Assembly (NCBI RefSeq): GCF_004791025.1
Contig: NZ_SRUO01000008.1
Location: forward strand, 1 to 64,000
Source of the DNA: Mesorhizobium sp. M4B.F.Ca.ET.203.01.1.1
GTDB lineage: Bacteria > Pseudomonadota > Alphaproteobacteria > Rhizobiales > Rhizobiaceae
DNA length: 64,000 nt
Reading direction: 5' to 3'
Below are positions 27,400 through 36,469 of this stretch, one piece after another. Numbering within the stretch: the first letter of the stretch is position 1; the number at the start of each line of letters is the position of its first letter. A program made the position numbers and the translations under genes. The notes beneath the pieces were generated by a model, which saw only the letters and a program-made list of their open reading frames with translations, ran no database searches and was not told the DNA's origin.

Positions 27400-28106
27400 G
27401 CGGCCCCAAGCGCCGGATTGGCAAGCGAGCCTTCGATTTGCTCGCCGTTCAACGTCACGAGCTTGGTCTTGACCTCCGGCGCCACCAGACCGGCCGAAAC
27501 GATCAGCTTGGCGCCGTCTTCGATCGTCATGTCGAGCAGCACGATCTCGGATTTCCGCACATACATCAGGAAACCGGTGGTCGGGTTCGGCGTGCACGGC
27601 ATGAACACGGCGATCAGCGGGTCGCCTTCATGATTGAGCTTCTGGTTGATCTCGGTTTCCTTCTCGCTGGCGATGAAGACCAGCGACCAGACGCCCTTGC
27701 GCGGATATTCGACCAGCCCGACCTGGCGGAACATGTCGCCCTTGTTCGACAGCACCGTCTCGAAGATCTGCTTCAGCGAGCGATAGATGCCGCGCACCAG
27801 CGGCATGCGGCCAAGCAGCCGCTCGCCGAAATTGACGATGGCGCGGCCGACGATGTTGGCGGTCATGAAGCCGATCAGCGTGATCAGCACCAGCGCGACG
27901 ATGAGACCGAAGCCGGGCACCGGAAACGGCAGATAGGTGTCCGGGCTGTAGCGCAGCGGGATATAGGGCTTCACCCAGGAATCGACCCAGCCGATGAAGG
28001 ACCAGGCGATATAGGCGGTGATCGCCAGCGGCGCGCAAACGATGAAGCCCGTCAGGAAATAGTTCCTGAGCCGGGTCATGCCTGAGGTCTTCGGGGCGTC
28101 GGACAT
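27351..28106 (-). CDS. DUF502 membrane protein
   Basis: A 251-residue protein with two N-terminal membrane segments (LTGFIVCAPLAITAYIAWSF and GFGLIVALVLITLIGFMTAN) and the DUF502 core ERLLGRMPLVRGIYRSLKQI, FMPCTPNPTTGFLMYV. Function unknown; plant homologues are LIKE COV proteins. The C-terminal tail overlaps recG on the other strand by 49 bp. It lies downstream of glmS in a run of minus-strand genes. Confidence 0.92.
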   Translation of the reverse strand: MSDAPKTSGMTRLRNYFLTGFIVCAPLAITAYIAWSFIGWVDSWVKPYIPLRYSPDTYLPFPVPGFGLIVALVLITLIGFMTANIVGRAIVNFGERLLGRMPLVRGIYRSLKQIFETVLSNKGDMFRQVGLVEYPRKGVWSLVFIASEKETEINQKLNHEGDPLIAVFMPCTPNPTTGFLMYVRKSEIVLLDMTIEDGAKLIVSAGLVAPEVKTKLVTLNGEQIEGSLANPALGAAQPARNKRTASSRPNR

Positions 28107-28199
28107 GGATCACCGCAGCGCAGGTTGCGCCGCAACATTAGTGAACCACAACGCGGTTTGGAACTGCGAAGTTTTTAAAGAGCGTGCGTTGGCGAGCGC

Positions 28200-30023
28200 C
28201 TATTCCACCGTCACCGATTTCGCCAGATTGCGCGGCTGGTCGACGTCGGTGCCCATGAACACAGCGGTGAAATAGGCGAGCATCTGGATCGGCAGCGCGT
28301 AGATGATCGGCGAGATGATTTCCGGCACGTCGGGCAGCACGATCGTCTCCATCGTCTTGATGCTCGCCTGCGCCGCGCCCTTGCTGTCGGTGATCAGGAT
28401 GATCTTGCCGCCGCGCGCCGCCACCTCCTGCATGTTGGAGACCGTTTTTTCGAAGATGCGGTCGTGCGGCGCGATGACGATCACCGGCATGTTCTCGTCG
28501 ATCAGCGCGATCGGCCCGTGCTTCAGTTCGCCGGCGGCATAGCCCTCGGCATGGATATAGGAGATTTCCTTGAGCTTGAGCGCGCCTTCCATGGCGAGCG
28601 GGAAATTGGTATCGCGGCCAAGATAAAGCACATCCGAATAGCGGGAGAGCTCGCGCGAGATGCGTTCGATCTGGCCGTCCAGCTTGAGCACCTGGTTGGC
28701 GAAGCGGGGCGCCTCGGAGAGCTCGCGCACAAGCGCCTTCTCCTCGTCGCGCGAGATCGTGCCGCGCGCCACGCCCGCCCGCACCGCAAGCGACGCCAGC
28801 ACCGACAGCTGGCAGGTGAAGGCCTTGGTCGAGGCGACGCCGATCTCGGGCCCGGCCAGCGTCGGCAGCACCACATCGGACTCGCGCGCCATGGTCGATT
28901 CGCGCACGTTAACGACCGCGCCGATCTTCATGCCGGCCTTGCGGCAATAACGCAGCGAGGCCAGGGTGTCGGCGGTCTCGCCCGATTGCGAGATGAAGAA
29001 GGCCGCGTCGTTCGACGACAGCGGCATCTCGCGATAGCGGAATTCCGAGGCGACATCGATGTCGACCGGCAGCCGCGCATAGCGTTCGAACCAGTATTTG
29101 CTGATCAGCCCGGCGAGATAGGCGGTGCCGCAGGCCGAGATCGCCAGCCGGCCGATCTTGGCGAAATCGAACGGCAGTTCCAGCGGCTTCGAGACGCCGG
29201 AGACGAAATCCACATAATGCGCCAGCGTGTGCGAGATCACCTCCGGCTGCTCATGGATTTCCTTTTCCATGAAATGGCGCCGGTTGCCCTTGTCGACCAT
29301 GAAGCCGGTCGACAGCGACTGCTGGCGCTTGCGGTCGACCTTGTTGCCGTCCATGTCGAAGATGGCGACCTCGTTGCGGCGCACCACCGCCCAGTCGCCG
29401 TCCTCCAGATAGGTGATCGAGTTGGTGAAGGGCGCCAGCGCGATGGCGTCGGAGCCGAGGAACATCTCGCCGTCGCCATGGCCGACGGCGAGCGGCGGGC
29501 CGTTGCGAGCGCCGACGATGAGGTCCTCGTCGCCCTTGAACATGATCGCCAGCGCGAACGCACCTGAGAGCCGCTTCAGCGCCTGGTGCGCGGCCTCGAC
29601 TGGCTTCAGCCCCTTGGCAAGCTCGCGCGCCACCAGATGCGCGACGACCTCGGTATCGGTCTGCGAGGAAAAGTTGTAGCCGTCGCGGGTGAGCTCGTCG
29701 CGCAATTCGGCGAAATTCTCGATGATGCCGTTGTGAACGATGGCGACGCCGTCGGAAAAATGCGGGTGCGCGTTGGTCTCGTTCGGCACGCCATGGGTGG
29801 CCCAGCGCGTGTGGCCGATGCCGATCGTGCCGTCGAGCGGCTCTTCCTTCAGCCGGCGCTCGAGGTTGACCAGCTTGCCCTCTGCGCGGCGGCGGCCGAG
29901 CTCGCCATTCTCGATCGTAGCGACGCCGGCCGAGTCATAGCCGCGATATTCGAGCCGCTTCAGCGCGTCGACGATGAGCGGCGCCACCTGCTGTTGGCCG
30001 ACAATTCCGACGATGCCGCACAT
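28200..30023 (-). CDS. glmS: Glutamine-fructose-6-phosphate aminotransferase
   Basis: A 607-residue enzyme. The mature N-terminal nucleophile is Cys2 (MCGIVGIVG). The glutaminase domain has GHTRWATHG and HNGIIENFAELRD; two SIS isomerase domains follow (FFISQSGETADTLASLRYC, ASTKAFTCQL, YAAGELKHGPIALID) and the family C-terminus QPRNLAKSVTVE is intact. It makes glucosamine 6-phosphate for peptidoglycan and LPS. It follows glmU on the same strand (188 bp gap). Confidence 0.98.
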   Translation of the reverse strand: MCGIVGIVGQQQVAPLIVDALKRLEYRGYDSAGVATIENGELGRRRAEGKLVNLERRLKEEPLDGTIGIGHTRWATHGVPNETNAHPHFSDGVAIVHNGIIENFAELRDELTRDGYNFSSQTDTEVVAHLVARELAKGLKPVEAAHQALKRLSGAFALAIMFKGDEDLIVGARNGPPLAVGHGDGEMFLGSDAIALAPFTNSITYLEDGDWAVVRRNEVAIFDMDGNKVDRKRQQSLSTGFMVDKGNRRHFMEKEIHEQPEVISHTLAHYVDFVSGVSKPLELPFDFAKIGRLAISACGTAYLAGLISKYWFERYARLPVDIDVASEFRYREMPLSSNDAAFFISQSGETADTLASLRYCRKAGMKIGAVVNVRESTMARESDVVLPTLAGPEIGVASTKAFTCQLSVLASLAVRAGVARGTISRDEEKALVRELSEAPRFANQVLKLDGQIERISRELSRYSDVLYLGRDTNFPLAMEGALKLKEISYIHAEGYAAGELKHGPIALIDENMPVIVIAPHDRIFEKTVSNMQEVAARGGKIILITDSKGAAQASIKTMETIVLPDVPEIISPIIYALPIQMLAYFTAVFMGTDVDQPRNLAKSVTVE

Positions 30024-30211
30024 GGCCGTTACCCCCGATTCCCCATGGAAAACCAGCGTTATCTAGGGATTGCCGGCCTGCCGTGAAAGTCACTTTGCGT
30101 TTCGTTCCGTGTCACCGGAACGGTCATTTTTACGCATGCACCATGACAGACCGCTCTTGCAATCCGATTACTGCAATCGTTCGCCTTTTCAGGCCACCGG
30201 TCTGACGGAAT

Positions 30212-31570
30212 TCACTTTTTCCTCGCCGCCGCGGCCGAAGCAAAACGCTCGCGTATTTCCTTGCCCTTGCCCGGAATTGTCTTCTGGCGGGCGCGGCCGA
30301 AGGCCAGCGCATCGTCGGGCACGTTTTCGGTGAGGACGCTGCCGGAGGCGATGTAGCTGCCCTTGCCTATCGTGATTGGCGCCACCAGCGAGGAATTCGA
30401 GCCGACAAAGGCGCCCTCGCCGATGTCGGTGAAGAATTTCGAGTAGCCGTCATAATTGCAGGTGATGGTGCCGGCGCCGATATTGGCGGCAGCACCCACG
30501 CGCGCATCGCCGATATAGGTCAGGTGGTTGACCTTGGCGCCCTCCTCGACGGTCGCCTGCTTGACCTCGCAGAAATTGCCGACCTTGGCCTTTTTCCTGA
30601 GATCTGTCCCCGGCCGCAGCCGCGCGAACGGTCCCACCTCGCAGTTCTCCGCGATTGTGGCGCCCGTCATATGGCTGAAGGCATGGATCGTGGCGCCGGT
30701 GGAAATCTTGACGCCCAGGCCGAACCAGACATTGGGCTCGACCACCGTATCGGCGCCGATTTCGGTGTCGTGCGAGAAATAAACCGTTTCGGGCGCGATC
30801 AGGGTGACCCCTGAGAGCATAGCCTCGCGCCGCCGGCGCGCCTGCCAGATGCCTTCCGCCTCGGCAAGCTCGGCCCGGTTGTTGATGCCGAGCGCGCTCT
30901 CGAAACTGGCTTCCGTCGCCACCACATCGAGGCCTTTGGCACCGGCGATCTCGACGATGTCGGTCAGGTAGAACTCGCCCTTGGCATTGGCATTGCCGAC
31001 CTTGTCGAGCAGCTCCAGCGCGCTCCTGCCGGCGACGGCCATCATTCCGGCATTGCAGAAACCGATCTTCTTCTCCTCGTCGGAACAGTCCTTCTCCTCG
31101 CGGATGGCGACCAGCCGGCCGCCCTTCTCGATCAGCCGGCCATAGCCGGTCGGATTGGGCGGACGGAAGCCGACGACGACGACCGCGGCACCTTCCGCCA
31201 GCTTCTGCCGCGCGACGGCAAGCGCTTCCGGATCGATCAGCGGCGTGTCGCCGAACATGACGAGAATATCGTCGTAACCCTTTGATATAGCAGCGCGCGC
31301 TGCAAGCACGGCATGCGCGGTGCCGAGACGCTTCTCCTGCACGAAAGTCTCGGCGTTCGGCGCGAATTTCTGCGCCGCCTTGCGCATTTCGTCCGCGCCA
31401 TGGCCGATCACCAGCGCCAGGTCGCCGCTGCCGGCGGCTTCCGCCGCCTTCACCACATGGGCGACCATCGGCAGCCCGGCGATCGGATGCAGCACCTTGG
31501 GCAGCGCGCTCTTCATGCGTGTGCCCTCGCCGGCGGCAAGGATGACGGACAGGCAGGATCTCTGGCTCAT
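30212..31570 (-). CDS. glmU: Bifunctional GlcNAc-1-P uridyltransferase / GlcN-1-P acetyltransferase
   Basis: A 452-residue protein. The N-terminal pyrophosphorylase motif is LAAGEGTRMKSALPKVLHPI. The C-terminal left-handed beta-helix carries the hexapeptide repeats and the acetyltransferase site (RLRPGTDLRKKAKVGNFCEV, NYDGYSKFFTDIGEGAFVGS). It makes UDP-GlcNAc. With glmS downstream on the same strand it forms the amino-sugar pair. Confidence 0.97.
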   Translation of the reverse strand: MSQRSCLSVILAAGEGTRMKSALPKVLHPIAGLPMVAHVVKAAEAAGSGDLALVIGHGADEMRKAAQKFAPNAETFVQEKRLGTAHAVLAARAAISKGYDDILVMFGDTPLIDPEALAVARQKLAEGAAVVVVGFRPPNPTGYGRLIEKGGRLVAIREEKDCSDEEKKIGFCNAGMMAVAGRSALELLDKVGNANAKGEFYLTDIVEIAGAKGLDVVATEASFESALGINNRAELAEAEGIWQARRRREAMLSGVTLIAPETVYFSHDTEIGADTVVEPNVWFGLGVKISTGATIHAFSHMTGATIAENCEVGPFARLRPGTDLRKKAKVGNFCEVKQATVEEGAKVNHLTYIGDARVGAAANIGAGTITCNYDGYSKFFTDIGEGAFVGSNSSLVAPITIGKGSYIASGSVLTENVPDDALAFGRARQKTIPGKGKEIRERFASAAAARKK

Positions 31571-31722
31571 GAAAGGGCAACCATATGAACAGGGTCGGGA
31601 ATCAAGGCATATCTAGCATCAGCGCCCATGCTGCACCAATGCGGTTAAATTCCGGTGAGACGGCGGATCTGCCCACTCGTGATCAGCGCATCTCAAGGCG
31701 TGATCCAGCAGACAACATACCG

Positions 31723-32160
31723 CTACAACAGACCGTATTTGCTGAATTCCGCCTGCTCATCGCCGGCGATCCAACCAAACACTTTCAGGCGGCCGTCGCG
31801 TCTTTCTACAAGATAGTTGACCTCGAAATCGATGGTCAGACGATCCTTGTTCTTGCGTTCGTACTCGCCCGACCATTGCACCTTGGCAACGCAATGGTCC
31901 TGGTCGATGGGCGTCACCGAGACATCGGCACAAATCATCTTCTTGCTGCCGATCGCCCGATAGGCCTCGAAGCCCTTTTTCATGACGTCCTTCAACTCCG
32001 CGCCATTTTCGCCAACGATGACCCCTGCCGGCGTCACGGAGACAAAGCCGGTCGAGTAGATGTCGGCGACGTCGTCCAGATCGACGGTGCCCGCGATCGC
32101 GTCGTTGTAGACCTTCTCATACGTCTTGAAGAACTCTTGCAGATCCGCCCTGGATACCAT
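31723..32160 (-). CDS. NTF2-like (SnoaL-type) small protein
   Basis: A 145-residue protein with the alpha-plus-beta cone of NTF2-like folds: an N-terminal helix (LQEFFKTYEKVYNDAIAG), the strand-rich centre (VSVTPIDQDHCVAKVQWSGEY) and the end VERRDGRLKVFGWIAGDEQA. These domains bind small hydrophobic ligands or act as enzymes; no catalytic set is certain. The start at 32160 follows GAGGCGAG; an upstream start at 32214 is less likely. Confidence 0.7.
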   Translation of the reverse strand: MVSRADLQEFFKTYEKVYNDAIAGTVDLDDVADIYSTGFVSVTPAGVIVGENGAELKDVMKKGFEAYRAIGSKKMICADVSVTPIDQDHCVAKVQWSGEYERKNKDRLTIDFEVNYLVERRDGRLKVFGWIAGDEQAEFSKYGLL

Positions 32161-32238
32161 TCTCGCCTCACCGTCGCGCTTGCGCACGAGCCTGCAACGC
32201 GGGCTTTCCGGCATCGTTCCGCGTTGCGGACGATAGAG

Positions 32239-32985
32239 CTACCCCAACTGTCCCAGGCCCGGGAAATTTTCCAGCAGCCAGTAGGACGCGCTCTGCACGC
32301 CGCCGGTCAGGAAAAACACGCCGGCGACGACCAGCAGTGCGCCGATCGCCTGTTCGACGCGACCGAGATGGACACGGAATCTGGCGAGGAAGCGCATGAA
32401 GGCGCCGGAAAACAGGGCGGCGATCAGGAACGGGATGCCGAGCCCGAGCGAATAGGCGGCGAGCAGCAACGCGCCCTCGCCCACCGTCTCGCGGCCGCCC
32501 GCCAATGTCAGGATCGGACCCAGAACCGGTCCGATGCAAGGCGTCCAGCCGAAAGCGAAGGCCAGTCCCATAATGTAGGCGGCGACCAGGCTGGCCGGCT
32601 TGCCCTGCGACTGGAAGCGCGCCTCGCGCGACAGAAGCGGAATGCGAAGGATGCCAAGGAAGTTGAGCCCCATCAGGATGATCAGCGCGCCGGCCACCAT
32701 CGCCAGCGGTTCCTGCCACAGCCGCAGCAGCCGGCCGATCGTCGAAGCGCCGGCGCCGAGCGCCACAAACACGGTGGAGAAACCGAGCACGAAGGCGATG
32801 GAGGATGCAATCAGCGCGCCACGCGCGCCGGCCCTGGCGGTGGCGCCGGCATCGCCGCGGAAATCGTCGACCGAAACGCCGGCCATGTAGCAGAGATAGG
32901 GCGGCACCAGCGGCAGCACGCAAGGCGACAGGAACGAGATCGCCCCCGCTCCGACCGCGCTGACATAGCCGATATCCAATGCCAT
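32239..32985 (-). CDS. ccdA: Cytochrome c biogenesis protein CcdA
   Basis: A 248-residue, six-helix membrane protein. Both redox cysteines of the family are present: AISFLSPCVLPLVPPYLCYM in helix 1 and AFGWTPCIGPVLGPILTLAG in helix 4. CcdA passes reducing power from cytoplasmic thioredoxin to periplasmic thiol carriers needed for heme attachment. Start at 32985 fits the family. Confidence 0.93.
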   Translation of the reverse strand: MALDIGYVSAVGAGAISFLSPCVLPLVPPYLCYMAGVSVDDFRGDAGATARAGARGALIASSIAFVLGFSTVFVALGAGASTIGRLLRLWQEPLAMVAGALIILMGLNFLGILRIPLLSREARFQSQGKPASLVAAYIMGLAFAFGWTPCIGPVLGPILTLAGGRETVGEGALLLAAYSLGLGIPFLIAALFSGAFMRFLARFRVHLGRVEQAIGALLVVAGVFFLTGGVQSASYWLLENFPGLGQLG

Positions 32986-33170
32986 TCCTGGTGCTCCAGA
33001 ACGTTATGGCGCTGATATAGCGAGACAAAGGCGCGTCTGCCAATCACCATCACGTGGCAAGTCGCCGCTCCGCTTTCGAAGAATTGGAAGAAACGGCGCC
33101 ACGAATGCGTTGACCAGAACGAGGCCGCGATTTCCGCACGCTTCATTTGGATCACGACAGGGAGGTTGTC

Positions 33171-33548
33171 ATGAAGTCGATCATTGCTGGATTGGCCGCG
33201 CTTTTACTCGGTGCCACGGCATCCCAGGCCGCCGAGGCATGGAAGGAAGCCGAGGTCGGCGGCACGAAAATCTACACCGACGCCATGGGCATGACGCTCT
33301 ACACCTACGACAAGGACGAGAAGGGCAAATCGAACTGCTACGACAAATGCGCCACCAACTGGCCGCCCCTGAAGGCCGAGGCCGGTGCCAAGGCGGACGA
33401 TGAATGGACGATTGTCGACCGCACCGACGGCACCAAGATGTGGGCCTATGACGGCAAGCCGGTCTACACCTTCATCAAGGACAAGAAGGCCGGCGACGCG
33501 ACGGGCGACGGCGCCTCCGGCGTCTGGCACATCGTCAAGGCCGACTGA
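33171..33548 (+). CDS. Secreted protein with two Lipoprotein_15 (COG4315) repeats
   Basis: A 125-residue protein with a signal peptide (MKSIIAGLAALLLGATASQA, cut after ...SQA-A). Two repeats follow: GMTLYTYDKDEKGKSNCYDK with CATNWPPL, and MWAYDGKPVYTFIKDKKAGD with GVWHIVK. This is the PF03640-type repeat of small exported proteins of unknown function. GGAGG lies 6 bases before the ATG at 33171. A terminator-like hairpin follows at 33570. Confidence 0.88.
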   Translation: MKSIIAGLAALLLGATASQAAEAWKEAEVGGTKIYTDAMGMTLYTYDKDEKGKSNCYDKCATNWPPLKAEAGAKADDEWTIVDRTDGTKMWAYDGKPVYTFIKDKKAGDATGDGASGVWHIVKAD

Positions 33549-33569
33549 ATTTCCGCCCCGAGACATCGG

Positions 33570-33610
33570 CCGGCCGCCGGACAAGGTCTGGATCACCCGG
33601 CGGCCGGTTT
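33570..33610 (+). terminator. Terminator-like hairpin
   Basis: CCGGCCGCCGG (33570-33580) and CCGGCGGCCGG (33597-33607) form a perfect 11-bp stem with a 16-base loop, followed by TTT. It lies 22 bp after the stop of the secreted protein gene. The region from here to topA (33611-33859) holds no gene that I can support. Confidence 0.6.
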
Positions 33611-33859
33611 CCGCCATTGCCGCGCCTTGCGACTCGCTCGAATCGACCGGGTCGTTCCACTGGCTCGATGCTCGAACGGCCCTCCTCGAAATTATGTGGT
33701 CCTCTCCATACACTCTAAGAGCGTATTGCCGCGGACGTCTCCGCATTTTGGCCGCCTGCCCTTGACCGATTGCAAAAGCACGGCCATGTGAGCGACGAAA
33801 AAGAACGCGTCGCGCGCGGCGGGAATTCTTCCGCTGGCCCATAGCTGATATGAGACCTC

Positions 33860-36466
33860 ATGGACGTCGTCGTCGTCGAATCGCCGGCCAAGGCAAAGAC
33901 AATCAACAAATATCTCGGCAAGAACTATAAGGTCCTGGCCTCGTTCGGCCACGTCCGGGATCTGCCGGCCAAGGACGGCTCGGTGCGCCCCGACGAGGAC
34001 TTCGCCATGTCCTGGTCGGTCGACACCGCCTCAGGCAAGCGGCTTGCCGACATCGCCAAGGCGGTCAAGGACGCCGACGGCCTCATCCTCGCCACCGACC
34101 CGGACCGCGAGGGCGAGGCGATTTCCTGGCATGTGCTGGAAGTGCTGAAGCAGAAGCGCGCGCTGAAGGACAAGCCGGTCAGCCGCGTCGTCTTCAACGC
34201 CATCACCAAGTCTTCGGTGCTGGATGCGATGGCCAATCCGCGCCAGATCGACGCGCCGCTGGTCGATGCCTATCTCGCCCGCCGTGCCCTCGACTATCTG
34301 GTCGGCTTCACGCTGTCGCCGGTGCTGTGGCGCAAGCTGCCCGGCGCCCGTTCCGCCGGCCGCGTCCAGTCGGTGGCGCTGCGCCTGGTCTGCGACCGTG
34401 AATCCGAGATCGAGCGCTTCATCCGCGAGGAATACTGGCAGATCGCCGCCATCCTCGGCACGCCGCGCAACGAGAATTTCGAGGCGCGGCTGACCGCGTT
34501 CGAGCGCAAGAAACTGCAAAAACTCGACATCGCCAACAAGGCGCAGGCCGACGACATCAAGGCGATGCTCGAAGGAGCCACCTTCAAGGCGCTGTCGGTC
34601 GAGGCCAAGCCAACCAAGCGCAACCCGGGCCCGCCCTTCACCACCTCGACGCTGCAGCAGGCCGCCTCGTCGGGCCTCGGCTTTTCGGCCACCCGCACGA
34701 TGCAGGTGGCGCAGCGGCTCTACGAAGGCATGGACATTGGCGGCGAGACCGCCGGCCTGATCACCTATATGCGAACCGACGGCGTGCAAATGGCGCCCGA
34801 GGCGATCGACGCCGCCCGCGATGCCATCGTCAGCGAATTCGGCGCAAAATACCTGCCGGAGAAGCCGCGCTTCTATACGACCAAGGCCAAGAACGCCCAG
34901 GAAGCGCATGAGGCGATCCGCCCGACCGATTTCAAGCGCACGCCGGCTTCGGTCCGCCAATATCTCGATGCCGACCAGGCCCGCCTCTACGAGCTGATCT
35001 GGAAGCGCGCCATCGCCAGCCAGATGCAGCCGGCCGAGATCGAGCGCACCACGGTCGAGATCGAGGCGGTCAACGGCGCCCGCACCGCCGAGCTTCGCGC
35101 CGTCGGCTCGGTCGTGCGCTTCGACGGCTTCATCGCCGCCTATACCGACCAGAAGGACGAGGACGCGGAGGACGAGGAAAGCCGCCGCCTGCCCGAGATC
35201 CGCGCCGGCGAGCAGCTTGCCCGCCAGGCGATCAACGCCACCCAGCACACCACCGAGCCGCCGCCGCGCTATTCCGAGGCGTCGCTGATCAAGAAGCTGG
35301 AAGAGCTGGGCATCGGCCGCCCGTCGACCTACACGGCGATCCTGAAGACGCTGGAGGACCGCGACTACGTCACCATCGACCGCCGCAAGCTGGTGCCGCA
35401 GGCCAAGGGCCGCTTGCTGTCAGCCTTCCTCGAGAGCTTCTTCGAGCGCTATGTCGAATATGATTTCACTGCCTCGCTGGAAGAAAAGCTCGACGAGATT
35501 TCCGACGGCAAGCTCGCCTGGAAGGACGTGCTGCGCGACTTCTGGAGGGATTTTTCCGGCGCGGTCGACGACATCAAGGAACTGCGCGTCACCGACGTGC
35601 TCGATGCGCTCAACGACGAGCTGGCGCCGCTGGTGTTCCCGGCGCGTGAGGACGGTTCGAACCCGCGCATCTGCCCGAAATGCGGCACCGGCAACCTGTC
35701 GCTGAAGCTCGGCAAATTCGGCGCCTTCGTCGGCTGCTCGAACTATCCCGAATGCTCCTTCACCCGCCAGCTCGGCGATGCCGCCAATCCCAATGGCGAG
35801 AACGGCAATGGCGAGGACGGCACCAGGCTGATCGGCAAGGATCCGTACACGGCGGAAGAGATCACGCTGCGCAGCGGCCGTTTCGGCCCCTATATCCAGC
35901 GCGGCGAAGGCAAGGAGGCCAAGCGCTCCAGCCTGCCCAAGGGCTGGGCCGCCGAACAGATCGACCATGAAAAGGCGCTGGCGCTGCTGGCGCTGCCGCG
36001 CGACGTCGGCAAGCACCCTGAATCCGGCAAGATGATCTCGGCCGGGCTGGGCCGCTATGGCCCCTTCGTGCTGCATGACGGCACCTACGCCAATCTCGAC
36101 AGCATCGAGGACGTGTTCTCGATCGGCCTCAATCGCGCCGTCTCGGTGATTGCGGAGAAGCAGTTGAAGGGCAAGGGCGGCCGCAACGGCGCAACGCCCG
36201 CGGCGCTCAAGGATCTTGGCGACCACCCCGACGGCGGCGGCAAGATCGTCGTGCGCGACGGCAAATACGGGCCCTACGTCAACTATGGCAAGGTCAATGC
36301 GACGCTGCCCAAGGGCAAGGATCCGCAATCGGTGACGGTCGAGGACGCCCTGGCGCTGATCGCCGAGAAGGAAGCCAAGGGCGGTGGCGGCAAGAAGCCG
36401 TTCCGCAAGGCGGCAGCGGCCGGCAAGCCGGCCGCCAAGAAATCCCCGGCCAAGAAAAAGGGATAG
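33860..36466 (+). CDS. topA: DNA topoisomerase I
   Basis: An 868-residue type IA topoisomerase. The TOPRIM domain has VVVESPAKAKTINKYL and LATDPDREGEAISWH. The active-site Tyr is in GLITYMRTDG. One C-terminal zinc finger is clear (ICPKCGTGNLSLKLGKFGAF then VGCSNYPECSF), followed by several repeats of the GRYGPFV/GKYGPYV type and a Lys/Ala-rich tail. It relaxes negative supercoils. The rnr gene starts 3 bp after the stop. Confidence 0.97.
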   Translation: MDVVVVESPAKAKTINKYLGKNYKVLASFGHVRDLPAKDGSVRPDEDFAMSWSVDTASGKRLADIAKAVKDADGLILATDPDREGEAISWHVLEVLKQKRALKDKPVSRVVFNAITKSSVLDAMANPRQIDAPLVDAYLARRALDYLVGFTLSPVLWRKLPGARSAGRVQSVALRLVCDRESEIERFIREEYWQIAAILGTPRNENFEARLTAFERKKLQKLDIANKAQADDIKAMLEGATFKALSVEAKPTKRNPGPPFTTSTLQQAASSGLGFSATRTMQVAQRLYEGMDIGGETAGLITYMRTDGVQMAPEAIDAARDAIVSEFGAKYLPEKPRFYTTKAKNAQEAHEAIRPTDFKRTPASVRQYLDADQARLYELIWKRAIASQMQPAEIERTTVEIEAVNGARTAELRAVGSVVRFDGFIAAYTDQKDEDAEDEESRRLPEIRAGEQLARQAINATQHTTEPPPRYSEASLIKKLEELGIGRPSTYTAILKTLEDRDYVTIDRRKLVPQAKGRLLSAFLESFFERYVEYDFTASLEEKLDEISDGKLAWKDVLRDFWRDFSGAVDDIKELRVTDVLDALNDELAPLVFPAREDGSNPRICPKCGTGNLSLKLGKFGAFVGCSNYPECSFTRQLGDAANPNGENGNGEDGTRLIGKDPYTAEEITLRSGRFGPYIQRGEGKEAKRSSLPKGWAAEQIDHEKALALLALPRDVGKHPESGKMISAGLGRYGPFVLHDGTYANLDSIEDVFSIGLNRAVSVIAEKQLKGKGGRNGATPAALKDLGDHPDGGGKIVVRDGKYGPYVNYGKVNATLPKGKDPQSVTVEDALALIAEKEAKGGGGKKPFRKAAAAGKPAAKKSPAKKKG

Positions 36467-36469
36467 GGC